Origin: Lacrimispora sp. 210928-DFI.3.58 | Lineage (GTDB): Bacteria > Bacillota > Clostridia > Lachnospirales > Lachnospiraceae | Length of the DNA stretch: 64,000 nucleotides | Reading direction: 5' to 3' | NCBI RefSeq assembly: GCF_020554865.1 | Contig: NZ_JAJCIC010000001.1 | Coordinates: forward strand, 62,001-126,000 | Part shown: piece after piece, positions 17,252 through 24,562 of the stretch | Layout of the letters: each line of letters starts with the position of its first letter | Numbering within the stretch: the stretch's first letter is position 1 | The notes under the pieces: generated by a model | Told to the model about the DNA's origin: nothing | Seen by the model: only the letters and a program-made list of their open reading frames with translations | Databases searched by the model: none | Program-made: the position numbers and the translations under genes

Positions 17252-18163
17252 ATGGCAGAGATATTGGTAAAGGCCGCATCCTTTGTGGCGATCATCATTT
17301 TAGGGTATGTTCTCAGGCGGAAGGGACTTTTTAAGCAGGAGGATTTTCATGTATTGTCGAAAATCGTTTTGAAGATCACTCTTCCTGCGGCGATCGTTTC
17401 TAATTTTTCAGGCATTGACTTAAAGCCTTCCATGCTGCTTTTGTCAGCTCTGGGGCTGGGAGGCGGTGTGCTGCTGATCACAAGCTCTCTGGTGATGAAC
17501 GCCGGAAAGAGCCGCAATGAGCGTGCCTTTGGCGTGATCAATTTATCGGGCTATAATATAGGCAACTTTACCATGCCCTTTGCCCAGGGCTTTTTAGGGC
17601 CAATGGGAGTGGTGGCCACCAGCCTTTTTGATGCAGGCAATGCATTTGTCTGTCTGGGAGGAAGCTACAGCATTGCTTCTATGATAAAAGGCGGAGATAA
17701 GAAGTTTTCCATCATGCCGATCCTGCGGACATTGGTGAAGTCAGTACCCTTTGATGCGTATGTTGTTATGACAGTTCTGTCACTGCTTCATCTGTCAATG
17801 CCTTCACCCATTGTGTCCTTTGCAGGGATCATTGCCAATGCCAATGCATTTCTGGCAATGTTCATGATCGGTGTGGGCTTCAAGCTGTCAGGTGATATGA
17901 GCCAGACAGGAAAGATCGCAAAGATCCTTCTGGTGCGCTATGGAATATCCATTGCCCTGGCGGCGGCCTTTTTCTTCCTGCTTCCCCTCGATTTGGGCTA
18001 CAGGCAGGCTCTGGCGATCTTAAGCTTCAGCCCCATTGCCTCCGCGGCCCCGGCATTTACCGCTGACCTAAAGGAGGACTTCGGCCTTGCCAGCGCCATT
18101 AATTCCATCAGCATTGTCATCAGCATTGTACTGATCACAGTTACGCTCATACTTATTTTATAA
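17252..18163 (+). CDS. AEC family transporter
   Basis: A membrane carrier of the auxin-efflux-carrier superfamily, 303 residues and about ten helices, split in two halves by a short cytoplasmic segment (about residues 145-160). Bacterial members move small carboxylates such as malate or malonate. Placed between the TRAP operon and a second AraC regulator, it may export or import a product of sugar-acid breakdown. That is inference. AAGGGATAAGG precedes the ATG. Confidence 0.85.
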   Translation: MAEILVKAASFVAIIILGYVLRRKGLFKQEDFHVLSKIVLKITLPAAIVSNFSGIDLKPSMLLLSALGLGGGVLLITSSLVMNAGKSRNERAFGVINLSGYNIGNFTMPFAQGFLGPMGVVATSLFDAGNAFVCLGGSYSIASMIKGGDKKFSIMPILRTLVKSVPFDAYVVMTVLSLLHLSMPSPIVSFAGIIANANAFLAMFMIGVGFKLSGDMSQTGKIAKILLVRYGISIALAAAFFFLLPLDLGYRQALAILSFSPIASAAPAFTADLKEDFGLASAINSISIVISIVLITVTLILIL

Positions 18164-18261
18164 GTTGAAAAATTTTCGAAAAGGCTGTATATTTTCCGGG
18201 GAAGTGTTCATAATGTTAGTATCAACAAATGATAAAAATTAATACTTATCCTCCCCTTTTT

Positions 18262-18300
18262 GCCGGTCCCGGTGCAATGGCGCACTGGGGCCGGTTTTTT
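18262..18300 (+). terminator. Terminator after the AEC gene
   Basis: GCCGGTCCCGGTGC (18262-18275) pairs with GCACTGGGGCCGG (18282-18294), allowing G-U, then T6. A family A repeat starts two bases later. Confidence 0.85.
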
Positions 18301-18301
18301 G

Positions 18302-18363
18302 TTGCATGGGAAACTCCTCTGGAGTCTCCTATGCAACAAAAAGCCCGGCCGGCAGGATGCACA
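18302..18363. repeat. Interspersed palindromic repeat, family A copy 2
   Basis: TTGCATGGGAAACTCC (18302-18317), loop TCT, GGAGTCTCCTATGCAA (18321-18336), then a tail CAAAAAGCCCGGCCGGCAGG. It is homologous to 239-301, including the tail and its position just after a terminator. Confidence 0.75.
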
Positions 18364-18372
18364 CACTATTTA

Positions 18373-18540
18373 TTATCTCCAGGGCCAGTTATCATGATGA
18401 TCGCGTCTGTCTCTGCAGTCATCACACTGCCTGTGGCGGTGATCATGTCCGTCCTGGTCGCGGTGGCCGCGGTCATGGCCGCAGAAGGGGCAGTCACGCC
18501 TGGGCCAGTCCCGGAAAAATTCTTCGAATCGATCAGGCAT
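18373..18540 (-). CDS. His/Asp/Arg-rich CxxC mini-protein
   Basis: A 55-residue frame beginning MPDRFEEFFRDWPRRDCPFC. AAAGGAGG lies seven bases before the ATG, one of the best ribosome sites in the window. Two CxxC pairs (C17/C20 and C39/C42) bracket a segment of alternating His, Asp and Arg, and nine His occur in total, so zinc or other metal binding is likely. There is no signal peptide. I do not recognise a named family. It lies between a family A repeat and a family D repeat, opposite to the AEC gene. Confidence 0.6.
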   Translation of the reverse strand: MPDRFEEFFRDWPRRDCPFCGHDRGHRDQDGHDHRHRQCDDCRDRRDHHDNWPWR

Positions 18541-18564
18541 AAGGTTTCCTCCTTTTTTATTTCA

Positions 18565-18626
18565 TGTACTCTCGGAATCCAAAAATCATCCCACAAAATC
18601 AGACACAGAGAAATTCTGAGAATACA
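18565..18626. repeat. Interspersed palindromic repeat, family D copy 1
   Basis: TGTACTCTCGGAAT (18565-18578) pairs with ATTCTGAGAATACA (18613-18626). The segment 18579-18626 (AAAATCATCCCACAAAATCA...) is about 80% identical to 41224-41272. Confidence 0.6.
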
Positions 18627-18686
18627 TTTTAATATATGCAGGAGGGGGACAAGATGTGTAAAAGGGGGAAAGCAGGGCTGAAGGGC

Positions 18687-19442
18687 TTAAGGCGTGCCCT
18701 CCGCCTGCTGGTGATACTCATAGTAGCGGTCTCTGTACTGTTTTGGCGTGTAGCCGCAGTCGGCCTTCATGAGCTCGGTGAAATGGCTCTGGGTACCGAG
18801 GGAAAGGAGGCTGCATATTTCGGATATGGGGAAGCTGGAGTATTTCAGCATATTTTTGGCTGCAGTCAGCTTTTGGGAACGGATGTACTGGGTGATGGAG
18901 CAGCCCATGGTCTTTTTGAAAAGAGTGGAGAGATAGTTGGGGTGAAGACCGGTGTGCTCTGCCAGGATAGGGACTGTGATCTTTTCGTGAAGGTGGTAGT
19001 AGATGTAATCTGCACACTGCTGTACTGGCTTGGAATCAATGCGTTCACGCCTTACAGCTCTCATCCTGTGGATGTAGTCAGTGATCATTTCCATATAGAG
19101 CTCATTTAGCTCCGGAATGGAAGGGCACACATCGGCCTTCTGGATATAGAGGTCGCTTAAGCTGTAGGCAGTCTGGTAGTCCATGCCGCCGTGGATGCAG
19201 GCCCTGGCTGTCTGGGCAGTTTCTACCACAAAGTGATATTTGATGTTGCGCAGGGGATGCAGGGACAGGGTGCCGTTATGGCAGCCTGTGAACTTCTCAT
19301 AGCCCAGAGAAATGGCGGAGGAGTCCCCCTGGCTTACCAGGTGGTATAGGTGGTATTCATCATCGTAGGTGTGGTGGACGAACTGACTTTCCCTCTGAAT
19401 ATAGGCCAGATAGGTTAAATCTCTTTGACGTACGCTCTTCAT
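18687..19442 (-). CDS. AraC family transcriptional regulator
   Basis: 251 residues: an unassigned N-terminal half without a clear cupin signature, and a C-terminal double helix-turn-helix (ITVPILAEHTGLHPNYLSTLFKKTMG and ISEICSLLSLGTQSHFTELMKADCG). AGGAGG precedes the ATG by nine bases. No target can be named; the adjacent uronate/TRAP locus is one possibility. Confidence 0.85.
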   Translation of the reverse strand: MKSVRQRDLTYLAYIQRESQFVHHTYDDEYHLYHLVSQGDSSAISLGYEKFTGCHNGTLSLHPLRNIKYHFVVETAQTARACIHGGMDYQTAYSLSDLYIQKADVCPSIPELNELYMEMITDYIHRMRAVRRERIDSKPVQQCADYIYYHLHEKITVPILAEHTGLHPNYLSTLFKKTMGCSITQYIRSQKLTAAKNMLKYSSFPISEICSLLSLGTQSHFTELMKADCGYTPKQYRDRYYEYHQQAEGTP

Positions 19443-19630
19443 GGAACTTTGCCTCCTTCCTTCTGTGATCCTGTTGATAGGATTATATAATAAATATGAT
19501 ATTTTTACAATAAATTTGATAGAAGCGAAGAGGGCATTGCAGTATGATATGTAACAGGGAATATGCGGCAGGGAAAAGGACGAGAGCGTCCATCAGGAGG
19601 CAGGCCATAGGAGAATGGAGGGAAAAGGAT

Positions 19631-19888
19631 ATGGATGTGCTGATAATCGGAGCAGAATACAAGATAGGTTTGGTGGAAAACTATTTAAAGCAGGGGGCGG
19701 AGGTCTGTGCGGTCTGTTTTGAGCCGGATGTCAGGCTGGACAGATTAAGTTGTCAGTTTGAAAACCTGATGCTGCTGTGCATTTCAAAGAGGCAGAGCCA
19801 TCTGACAGACGCGCTGCAGTATCTGACAAGTACGGTCCGGCTTCCCTGCGGGATAGATGACTTTTCCACTGTGATCTATGTGAAATGA
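19631..19888 (+). CDS. Hypothetical protein
   Basis: 85 residues beginning MDVLIIGAEYKIGLVENYLK, with a Rossmann-like start but too short for a full domain. No signal peptide or membrane helix. GGAGGG at eight-base spacing selects 19631; the frame upstream to 19544 lacks a ribosome site. It lies just before the YczE-like gene, probably in the same transcript. Function unknown. Confidence 0.6.
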   Translation: MDVLIIGAEYKIGLVENYLKQGAEVCAVCFEPDVRLDRLSCQFENLMLLCISKRQSHLTDALQYLTSTVRLPCGIDDFSTVIYVK

Positions 19889-19908
19889 GAGATAAGGAGG
19901 CTTACGAT

Positions 19909-20556
19909 ATGAAGAGAGCGGGATGTGGAAGGACGGCAGTAATGGTATTGGGGATTGTGATACTGGGACTTGGGATCAGTCTATTTAAACTGTCAGCCCT
20001 GGGAAATGATCCCTCCAGCGCGATGGTGATGGCGATCGGGGAAAGGATCCACATTGCCTTTGCGCCGACTCTGCTGGCGGCCAACTGCCTGTGGTTTGCT
20101 GCGGAGTGGAAATGGGGACGTCATTACATCGGTCTGGGGACTCTTGTAAACTGGTTTGGAGTGGGCTACATAAGTACTTTTTTTACAGGGATCTTAAACC
20201 GCCTTGTGGATGCGCCCCAGGGAATGGACCAAAAGCTGGCGGTGATGGCAGCAGGGCTTCTGGTACTGAGCCTGGCAGCCTCCATGTACCAGACAGCGGA
20301 TCTGGGGATCGCGCCTTATGACAGTCTGGCTCTTATGCTGAGAGATCATTTCCCGGTAAAATACTTCTGGTGCAGAATATGTACGGACTGCATATGCGTC
20401 ATTGTCTGCCTGGCCTTTGGAGGCCTGGCTGGGTTCGGAACCCTTGTGTGCTCCCTGGGCCTGGGACCGTTTATCCACTTTTTTAATATCCACGTGTCAG
20501 AAAAGCTGATAAGCTGTCTGGATGGAAGAGCCGTATCCGGATCAGCAGAACAGTAA
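19909..20556 (+). CDS. YczE/YyaS-type integral membrane protein
   Basis: 215 residues with about six hydrophobic helices. The opening GLGISLFKLSALGNDPSSAMV and the repeat in the second half (SMYQTADLGIAPYDSLALML) mark the COG2364 family (YczE-like), of unknown biochemical function. AAGGAGG lies seven bases before the ATG at 19909; the ATG at 19885 overlaps the previous stop but has no such site. Probably co-transcribed with the preceding small gene. Confidence 0.82.
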   Translation: MKRAGCGRTAVMVLGIVILGLGISLFKLSALGNDPSSAMVMAIGERIHIAFAPTLLAANCLWFAAEWKWGRHYIGLGTLVNWFGVGYISTFFTGILNRLVDAPQGMDQKLAVMAAGLLVLSLAASMYQTADLGIAPYDSLALMLRDHFPVKYFWCRICTDCICVIVCLAFGGLAGFGTLVCSLGLGPFIHFFNIHVSEKLISCLDGRAVSGSAEQ

Positions 20557-20586
20557 TATCCAGATACGGCATACGTCAAAAACGGA

Positions 20587-20733
20587 TTATTCCCCTCCGG
20601 GGCCATCGCGTCTGGGCCTGGAGGATTCAGGAAGGGGTTCTGCAGGTGTGTCTGCCGCCTTTGCGGGACGGTCCGTGTCATTGGAGACATCACGGTTTAA
20701 TGCTGTATTCTCTGTGTTGGCTGTTGTATCCAT
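20587..20733 (-). CDS. Small disordered hypothetical protein
   Basis: 48 residues (MDTTANTENTALNRDVSNDT...), rich in Thr, Asp, Pro and Arg, with no hydrophobic segment, so likely disordered. AAGGAGG is seven bases before the ATG. It faces the YczE-like gene convergently. I do not recognise a family. Confidence 0.5.
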   Translation of the reverse strand: MDTTANTENTALNRDVSNDTDRPAKAADTPAEPLPESSRPRRDGPGGE

Positions 20734-20757
20734 TGTCTCACCTCCTTGGGAAAATGA

Positions 20758-20790
20758 AGCCGCTTTTGCAAAAGAAAGGCGGCTTTTTTT
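20758..20790 (+). terminator. Intrinsic terminator
   Basis: AGCCGC (20758-20763) pairs with GCGGCT (20779-20784), with an inner CTTTTGCAAAAG, then T7. It probably ends the 19631-20556 transcript after passing antisense through the small gene. Confidence 0.65.
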
Positions 20791-20813
20791 AGTATGTGTA
20801 GATATCGTCGGGT

Positions 20814-20847
20814 TTATCCACAATAATGTGGAAAAATATGTGGATAA
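20814..20847. promoter_or_regulatory. DnaA-box cluster
   Basis: TTATCCACA at 20814-20822 and TGTGGATAA at 20839-20847 are perfect DnaA 9-mers in opposite orientation. TGTGGAAAA (20827-20835) is a one-mismatch box between them. No dnaA or dnaN gene is nearby. Confidence 0.5.
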
Positions 20848-20897
20848 AATGTTAGTATCTGAAAATAAAAAACAGAGAAACAATGGTGTGAGATATT

Positions 20898-20930
20898 AAA
20901 AAAGCCCGCGCAGATACGCGGGCAAAAAAA
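20898..20930. terminator. Terminator after tRNA-Val (bidirectional)
   Basis: GCCCGCG (20904-20910) and CGCGGGC (20917-20923) form a stem with A-runs and T-runs on both sides, so it can act in either direction. Confidence 0.85.
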
Positions 20931-20933
20931 TAA

Positions 20934-21006
20934 TGGAGACAACAGGACTCGAACCTGCGACCTCCTGCACGTCAAGCAAATGCTCTCCCAGCTGAGCTAT
21001 GTCTCC
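20934..21006 (-). tRNA. tRNA-Val (anticodon GAC)
   Basis: The minus strand gives a 73-nt cloverleaf: acceptor GGAGACA/TGTCTCC, D-loop AGCTCAGCTGGGAGAGC, anticodon loop TTGACGT with GAC, and T-arm GCAGGTTCGAGTCCTG. CCA is not encoded. It reads GUC (and GUU) valine codons. Promoter and terminator are both visible, so it is a single-gene unit. Confidence 0.95.
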
Positions 21007-21015
21007 ATTAAAACT

Positions 21016-21045
21016 ATTATATCATGTTTTATATCGGGGAAGCAA
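21016..21045 (-). promoter_or_regulatory. tRNA-Val promoter
   Basis: On the minus strand TTGCTT (21045-21040), 18 bp, TATAAT (21021-21016), ten bases before the tRNA 5' end. Confidence 0.7.
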
Positions 21046-21261
21046 CCGGAAAATTGGAAAATCGGGGAAAAACCGGAAGAAATTACTTTAGGGGGGTGCC
21101 CGGCTTGGCCTGCGTTGTGATGGGAGACCTTACCGGGCCGCGTCATTTCTGACATGTCTAAACTATACCATGGAGTTGGTTTAAGGTCAACGGAAGTCAG
21201 AGAAATGTAATGAAATGTAATAATTCTTACAAAAAACGAAGGAGAAACCGGATACAGACAG

Positions 21262-21290
21262 AAAATAAGGCAGCCCGAAACCGGGCTGCC
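21262..21290 (-). terminator. Terminator after the DUF1540 gene
   Basis: On the minus strand GGCAGCCCGG/CCGGGCTGCC-like arms (21269-21290) are followed by TTATTTT. A second hairpin CTGCGGGCA/TGCCCGCAG lies between it and the stop codon. Beyond it, 21046-21260 holds no gene that I can support. Confidence 0.7.
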
Positions 21291-21348
21291 GCAGGCTGCG
21301 GGCAAATACATTAATACACATGATGCCCGCAGTGTCAGGAAGGATGGC

Positions 21349-21522
21349 TTACTGCGCCTTGTTTACAAAGGACTCGCAGTCAGTACATTCCTTTTTGGTG
21401 GGATTCATCTCGTGAGTACCGATCTGGATGGTGTCAAGGGTGCAGTAATCTACCGTCCCTGCATGGTGGACACAGTTCTTGATGGAACATTGGATGCTGT
21501 CGTTTTTTGCGCTGAATTTCAT
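21349..21522 (-). CDS. DUF1540 domain small Cys-rich protein
   Basis: 57 residues (start MKFSAKNDSIQCSIKNC). The cysteine pattern C12-x4-C17-x9-C27 ... C46-x2-C49 and the ending ECTDCESF are those of DUF1540, small presumably metal-binding proteins common in spore formers. AAAGGAGG is seven bases before the ATG. A hairpin terminator follows. The biological role is unknown in the family. Confidence 0.8.
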   Translation of the reverse strand: MKFSAKNDSIQCSIKNCVHHAGTVDYCTLDTIQIGTHEMNPTKKECTDCESFVNKAQ

Positions 21523-21612
21523 GTTGAACCTCCTTTTGATTTGTTTGATTCCTCCTTAGTATCTGCAAAAGGCTGCAAAAAATACGAAATAATATTGTAA
21601 TATGAAAAATGT

Positions 21613-21641
21613 TTGAAAAATCCGAGGTTTTGTTATATACT
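21613..21641 (+). promoter_or_regulatory. Promoter of the SEC-C gene
   Basis: TTGAAA (21613-21618), 17 bp, TATACT (21636-21641). The start codon follows about 40 bp later. Confidence 0.6.
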
Positions 21642-21680
21642 ATAGGACATGACTATAAATACAAAAAGGATGGTTATGTT

Positions 21681-22190
21681 ATGGCACTGTTAGAGACATG
21701 GAGAAATCTGGCCTATGGCGATGGCCTGGACGATAAAAAAAGAGAAGAACTGTGGTCTGGCTATTTCCAGATCGAGAAGGGCATCTATGAGCAGATCCTT
21801 TCCAATCCTTCTGAGGTGGTGACCGGCACCGTTAAGGGCCTGGCAGAGAAGTACAACACAGAGATCCTGATCATGACAGGCTTCCTGGATGGCATCAACG
21901 AGAGCTTAAAGGGCTACGAGAACCCGATTGATACCATGGAAGAGGATACCGAGGTTAAGATCGAGATCGACCCGGAAAAGCTGTATTACAATATGGTCGA
22001 GGCAAAGGCTACCTGGCTGTATGAGCTTCCGCAGTGGGACAGCATTCTGACACCTGAGAAGCGCAAGGAGCTGTACAAGACTCAGAAGGCTTCCGGTACG
22101 GTCCGCAAGGGCAAGAAGATTTTCCCAAATGATCCGTGTCCATGTGGAAGCGGCAAAAAGTATAAAAAGTGCTGCGGAAAGAACGCTTAA
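21681..22190 (+). CDS. SEC-C motif protein
   Basis: 169 residues. The last 22 carry the SecA-type zinc motif ([18 protein letters not shown], CxC...CC), which often mediates ribosome or SecB contact. The N-terminal 145 residues are a helical domain I do not recognise. The frame extends to 21609, but the promoter overlaps that part, so the ATG at 21681 with AAAAAGGA upstream is used. Monocistronic. Confidence 0.8.
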   Translation: MALLETWRNLAYGDGLDDKKREELWSGYFQIEKGIYEQILSNPSEVVTGTVKGLAEKYNTEILIMTGFLDGINESLKGYENPIDTMEEDTEVKIEIDPEKLYYNMVEAKATWLYELPQWDSILTPEKRKELYKTQKASGTVRKGKKIFPNDPCPCGSGKKYKKCCGKNA

Positions 22191-22212
22191 GACCCGCGCA
22201 CAGGTTTGAGCG

Positions 22213-22247
22213 GCCTGCCCGGAGAAGAACCCCGGACAGGCTTTTTT
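22213..22247 (+). terminator. Terminator after the SEC-C gene
   Basis: GCCTGCCCGG (22213-22222) pairs with CCGGACAGGC (22232-22241) with one mismatch, then T6. Confidence 0.85.
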
Positions 22248-22346
22248 CGCTGCCAGGGGCCGGAACAGTGAAGCGGATCCCGGCCTTCTGAATGTAAAAT
22301 GGAGCCGGGAATGACAGGGAGGACCCTGGATGTAAGGAGGAGGCAG

Positions 22347-23108
22347 ATGGACGCATATACAAGCTTTGCCCGGGTATACGACACCTTCATGGACAATATT
22401 CCCTATGAGGAATGGGCTTCCTATGTAAAGGAACTTCTAAAAGGATATGGGATAAATGACGGCCTTGTGCTGGATCTGGGCTGCGGCACAGGAAGCCTTA
22501 CAGAGCTTTTGGCAAAGGCGGGCTATGACATGATCGGGGTGGACAGCTCTGAGGATATGCTGGAGATCGCTATGGAGAAGCAGAGAAGCTCAGGACTGGA
22601 CATCCTCTACCTTCTTCAGGATATGCGGGAGTTTGAGCTCTACGGCACGGTGCGGGCTGTGGTGGGCATCTGCGATTCCCTGAACTATATCCTGGAATAT
22701 GAAGAGCTGGTCCAGGTCTTCCGGCTTGTGAACAATTACCTGGATCCCGGCGGAGTGTTTATTTTTGATATGAATACGGAATATAAATACCGTGAGATAT
22801 TGGGAGAAAACACCTTTGCGGAGGACAGGGAAGACAGCAGCTTTATCTGGGACAATTTTTATGATGAGGACGAGAGGATCAATGAATATGACCTGACCCT
22901 TTTTATAAGGGAAGGGGAGCTGTACCGCAAGTTTCAGGAGACCCATTACCAGAGGGCTTACAGCCTTAAGGAGGTTGAGAGGGCTGCGGCGGAGGCGGGG
23001 ATGGAATTTCTGGCCGCCTATGATGCATTTACCCGTGATCCGATGAAGGAGCACAGCGAACGGATGTATGTGATCCTCAGGGAAAAGGGAAAAGAAGGAC
23101 AGGAGTGA
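22347..23108 (+). CDS. Class I SAM-dependent methyltransferase
   Basis: 253 residues. The AdoMet-binding motif I is VLDLGCGTGSLTELLA (about residue 40), the acidic residue is in MIGVDSSEDML, and motif IV-like FDMNT is near 147. The N-terminus YTSFARVYDTFMDNIPYEEW is typical of small-molecule methyltransferases of Firmicutes. Substrate unknown. GGAGGAGG selects 22347 over 22299. The stop overlaps the hslO region by a few bases, so the two are probably co-transcribed. Confidence 0.85.
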   Translation: MDAYTSFARVYDTFMDNIPYEEWASYVKELLKGYGINDGLVLDLGCGTGSLTELLAKAGYDMIGVDSSEDMLEIAMEKQRSSGLDILYLLQDMREFELYGTVRAVVGICDSLNYILEYEELVQVFRLVNNYLDPGGVFIFDMNTEYKYREILGENTFAEDREDSSFIWDNFYDEDERINEYDLTLFIREGELYRKFQETHYQRAYSLKEVERAAAEAGMEFLAAYDAFTRDPMKEHSERMYVILREKGKEGQE

Positions 23109-23113
23109 GAAAA

Positions 23114-23992
23114 ATGGCAGATTATGTGATCAGGGCAACAGCAGCGGAAGGGCAGATACGTGCATTCGCAGCTACCACAAGAGATTTGACAGAGGCAGCC
23201 AGGGCGGCCCACAATACAAGCCCTGTGGCAACGGCTGCCCTGGGAAGACTTCTGACGGCAGGAGTCATGATGGGATATGATATGAAGGGAGAGGACGACC
23301 TTCTGACCCTGAAGATCCAGGGAGACGGGCCTATAGGAGGACTGACAGTGACGGCAGATGCCCATGGAAATGTAAAGGGATATGCATTTAACCCTTCTGT
23401 GATGCTGCCTCCCAATGAAAAGGGAAAGCTGGATGTGGGGGGAGCCCTGGGAGTGGGCGTCTTAAGCGTGATCAAGGATATTGGCTTAAAGGAGCCCTAT
23501 GTGGGCCAGACGATCCTGGTGACAGGAGAGATCGCGGAGGACCTTACCTATTACTATGCGACCTCGGAGCAGACACCGTCCTCTGTGGCACTGGGAGTCC
23601 TCATGAATAAGGACAATACGGTGCGCCAGGCAGGCGGCTTTATCCTGCAGCTGATGCCGGGAGCCTCTGAGGCTGTGATAAGCGGACTGGAGGCAAAGCT
23701 TAAGGAGATCCGGTCTGTCACCACACTCCTTGATGTGGGCAATACGCCGGAGACCATCCTGCAGTATATCCTGGGGGAGTTCGGACTGGAGATCAATGAT
23801 AAAAAGCCAGCCAGATTCTTCTGCAACTGCACAAAGAGCCGGGTGGAAAAGGCGTTGATCAGTGTTGGAAAAAAGGAGATCCAGGAAATGATCGATGATG
23901 GCAAGCCTATTGAGGTGAACTGCCATTTCTGTGGAAGGAATTACAGCTTTGATGTGGAGGAGCTGAAGGAGATCCTGGAAAAGGCGAGATAG
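23114..23992 (+). CDS. hslO: Hsp33 redox-regulated chaperone
   Basis: A holdase chaperone activated by oxidation, 292 residues. The N-terminal domain binds unfolded proteins. The C-terminal zinc switch has FFCNC and CHFC, the four conserved cysteines. The ATG at 23114 (MADYVIRATAAEG) is preferred to the GTG at 23105. It follows the methyltransferase gene directly. Confidence 0.95.
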   Translation: MADYVIRATAAEGQIRAFAATTRDLTEAARAAHNTSPVATAALGRLLTAGVMMGYDMKGEDDLLTLKIQGDGPIGGLTVTADAHGNVKGYAFNPSVMLPPNEKGKLDVGGALGVGVLSVIKDIGLKEPYVGQTILVTGEIAEDLTYYYATSEQTPSSVALGVLMNKDNTVRQAGGFILQLMPGASEAVISGLEAKLKEIRSVTTLLDVGNTPETILQYILGEFGLEINDKKPARFFCNCTKSRVEKALISVGKKEIQEMIDDGKPIEVNCHFCGRNYSFDVEELKEILEKAR

Positions 23993-24016
23993 GCCTGGAT
24001 GACAGAGAGAAACAAC

Positions 24017-24048
24017 AAGAGCCAGTCCTATGACTGGCTCTTACTTGT
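24017..24048 (+). terminator. Terminator after hslO
   Basis: AAGAGCCAGTC (24017-24027), loop CTAT, GACTGGCTCTT (24032-24042): an 11-bp perfect stem with only a weak T tail. It may act for both converging transcripts. Confidence 0.6.
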
Positions 24049-24132
24049 AATCATTTGAAATCAGATATAACTTAGTTCAACTTCTATCAGTGATGATATA
24101 TGTTTGAAAAAGGTACACTGTTGTTCATTAGA

Positions 24133-24330
24133 TTATAATTTGGTTACGTTGGTAGCCTGAGGTCCCTTAGCGCCGTTAACAACGTCGAACTCAACCTCTG
24201 CGCCCTCATCTAAGGACTTGAAGCCTTCCATGTTCAGGCCTGAGTAGTGTACGAATACATCGTTACCCTGCTCATCGGAAATGAATCCGTAACCCTTCTG
24301 GTTGTTGAACCACTTAACTGTACCTTTCAT
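24133..24330 (-). CDS. Cold-shock protein
   Basis: A 65-residue CspA-type single OB-fold nucleic-acid chaperone with RNP1 KGYGFI and RNP2 VFVHYS. GGAGG lies before the ATG at 24330; the frame extending to 24402 is untranslated leader. A consensus promoter and a leader with a stable hairpin fit the known post-transcriptional control of csp genes. Confidence 0.95.
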   Translation of the reverse strand: MKGTVKWFNNQKGYGFISDEQGNDVFVHYSGLNMEGFKSLDEGAEVEFDVVNGAKGPQATNVTKL

Positions 24331-24365
24331 TGTGATACCTCCAAAAATATATAAAAAAATGTTCC

Positions 24366-24421
24366 GTTGCGAGCAATTTCGCAACTGTGATAAGAATATC
24401 ACAAATAATGGAAAGTGTCAA
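24366..24421 (-). promoter_or_regulatory. csp promoter and leader hairpin
   Basis: On the minus strand TTGACA (24421-24416), 17 bp, TATTCT (24398-24393). The leader forms GTTGCGA/TCGCAAC (24385-24366) right at its 5' end. The last part of the leader is U-rich. Confidence 0.75.
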
Positions 24422-24562
24422 ACATTTTAGGGAAAACCTTTGATTTTTAAGTGCTTGGGAAAAGACCTTTCCCGGAGAGAGAAAGAAAGTAGCCAGAAAG
24501 GGGCTGTTTGTGCTATACTGTAGGATAAGTTTGAATGAGTAAGCAGAAAAGAGGATTGGCAA

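Noticed and set aside
15988..17298. 436-residue minus-strand frame
   Set aside because: Antisense shadow of dctM; composition (His, Asp, Gln rich) is typical of a mirrored membrane protein gene, and no ribosome site fits.
18229..18681. 150-residue plus-strand frame
   Set aside because: It runs through a terminator, a family A repeat and antisense to the small CxxC gene; no ribosome site.
18636..19109. Plus-strand frame with AGGAGG and a signal-like start (MCKRGKAGLKGLRRALRLLV)
   Set aside because: The ribosome site is good, but nearly the whole frame is antisense to the AraC gene helix-turn-helix region. Only a truncated remnant could be real, and nothing supports it.
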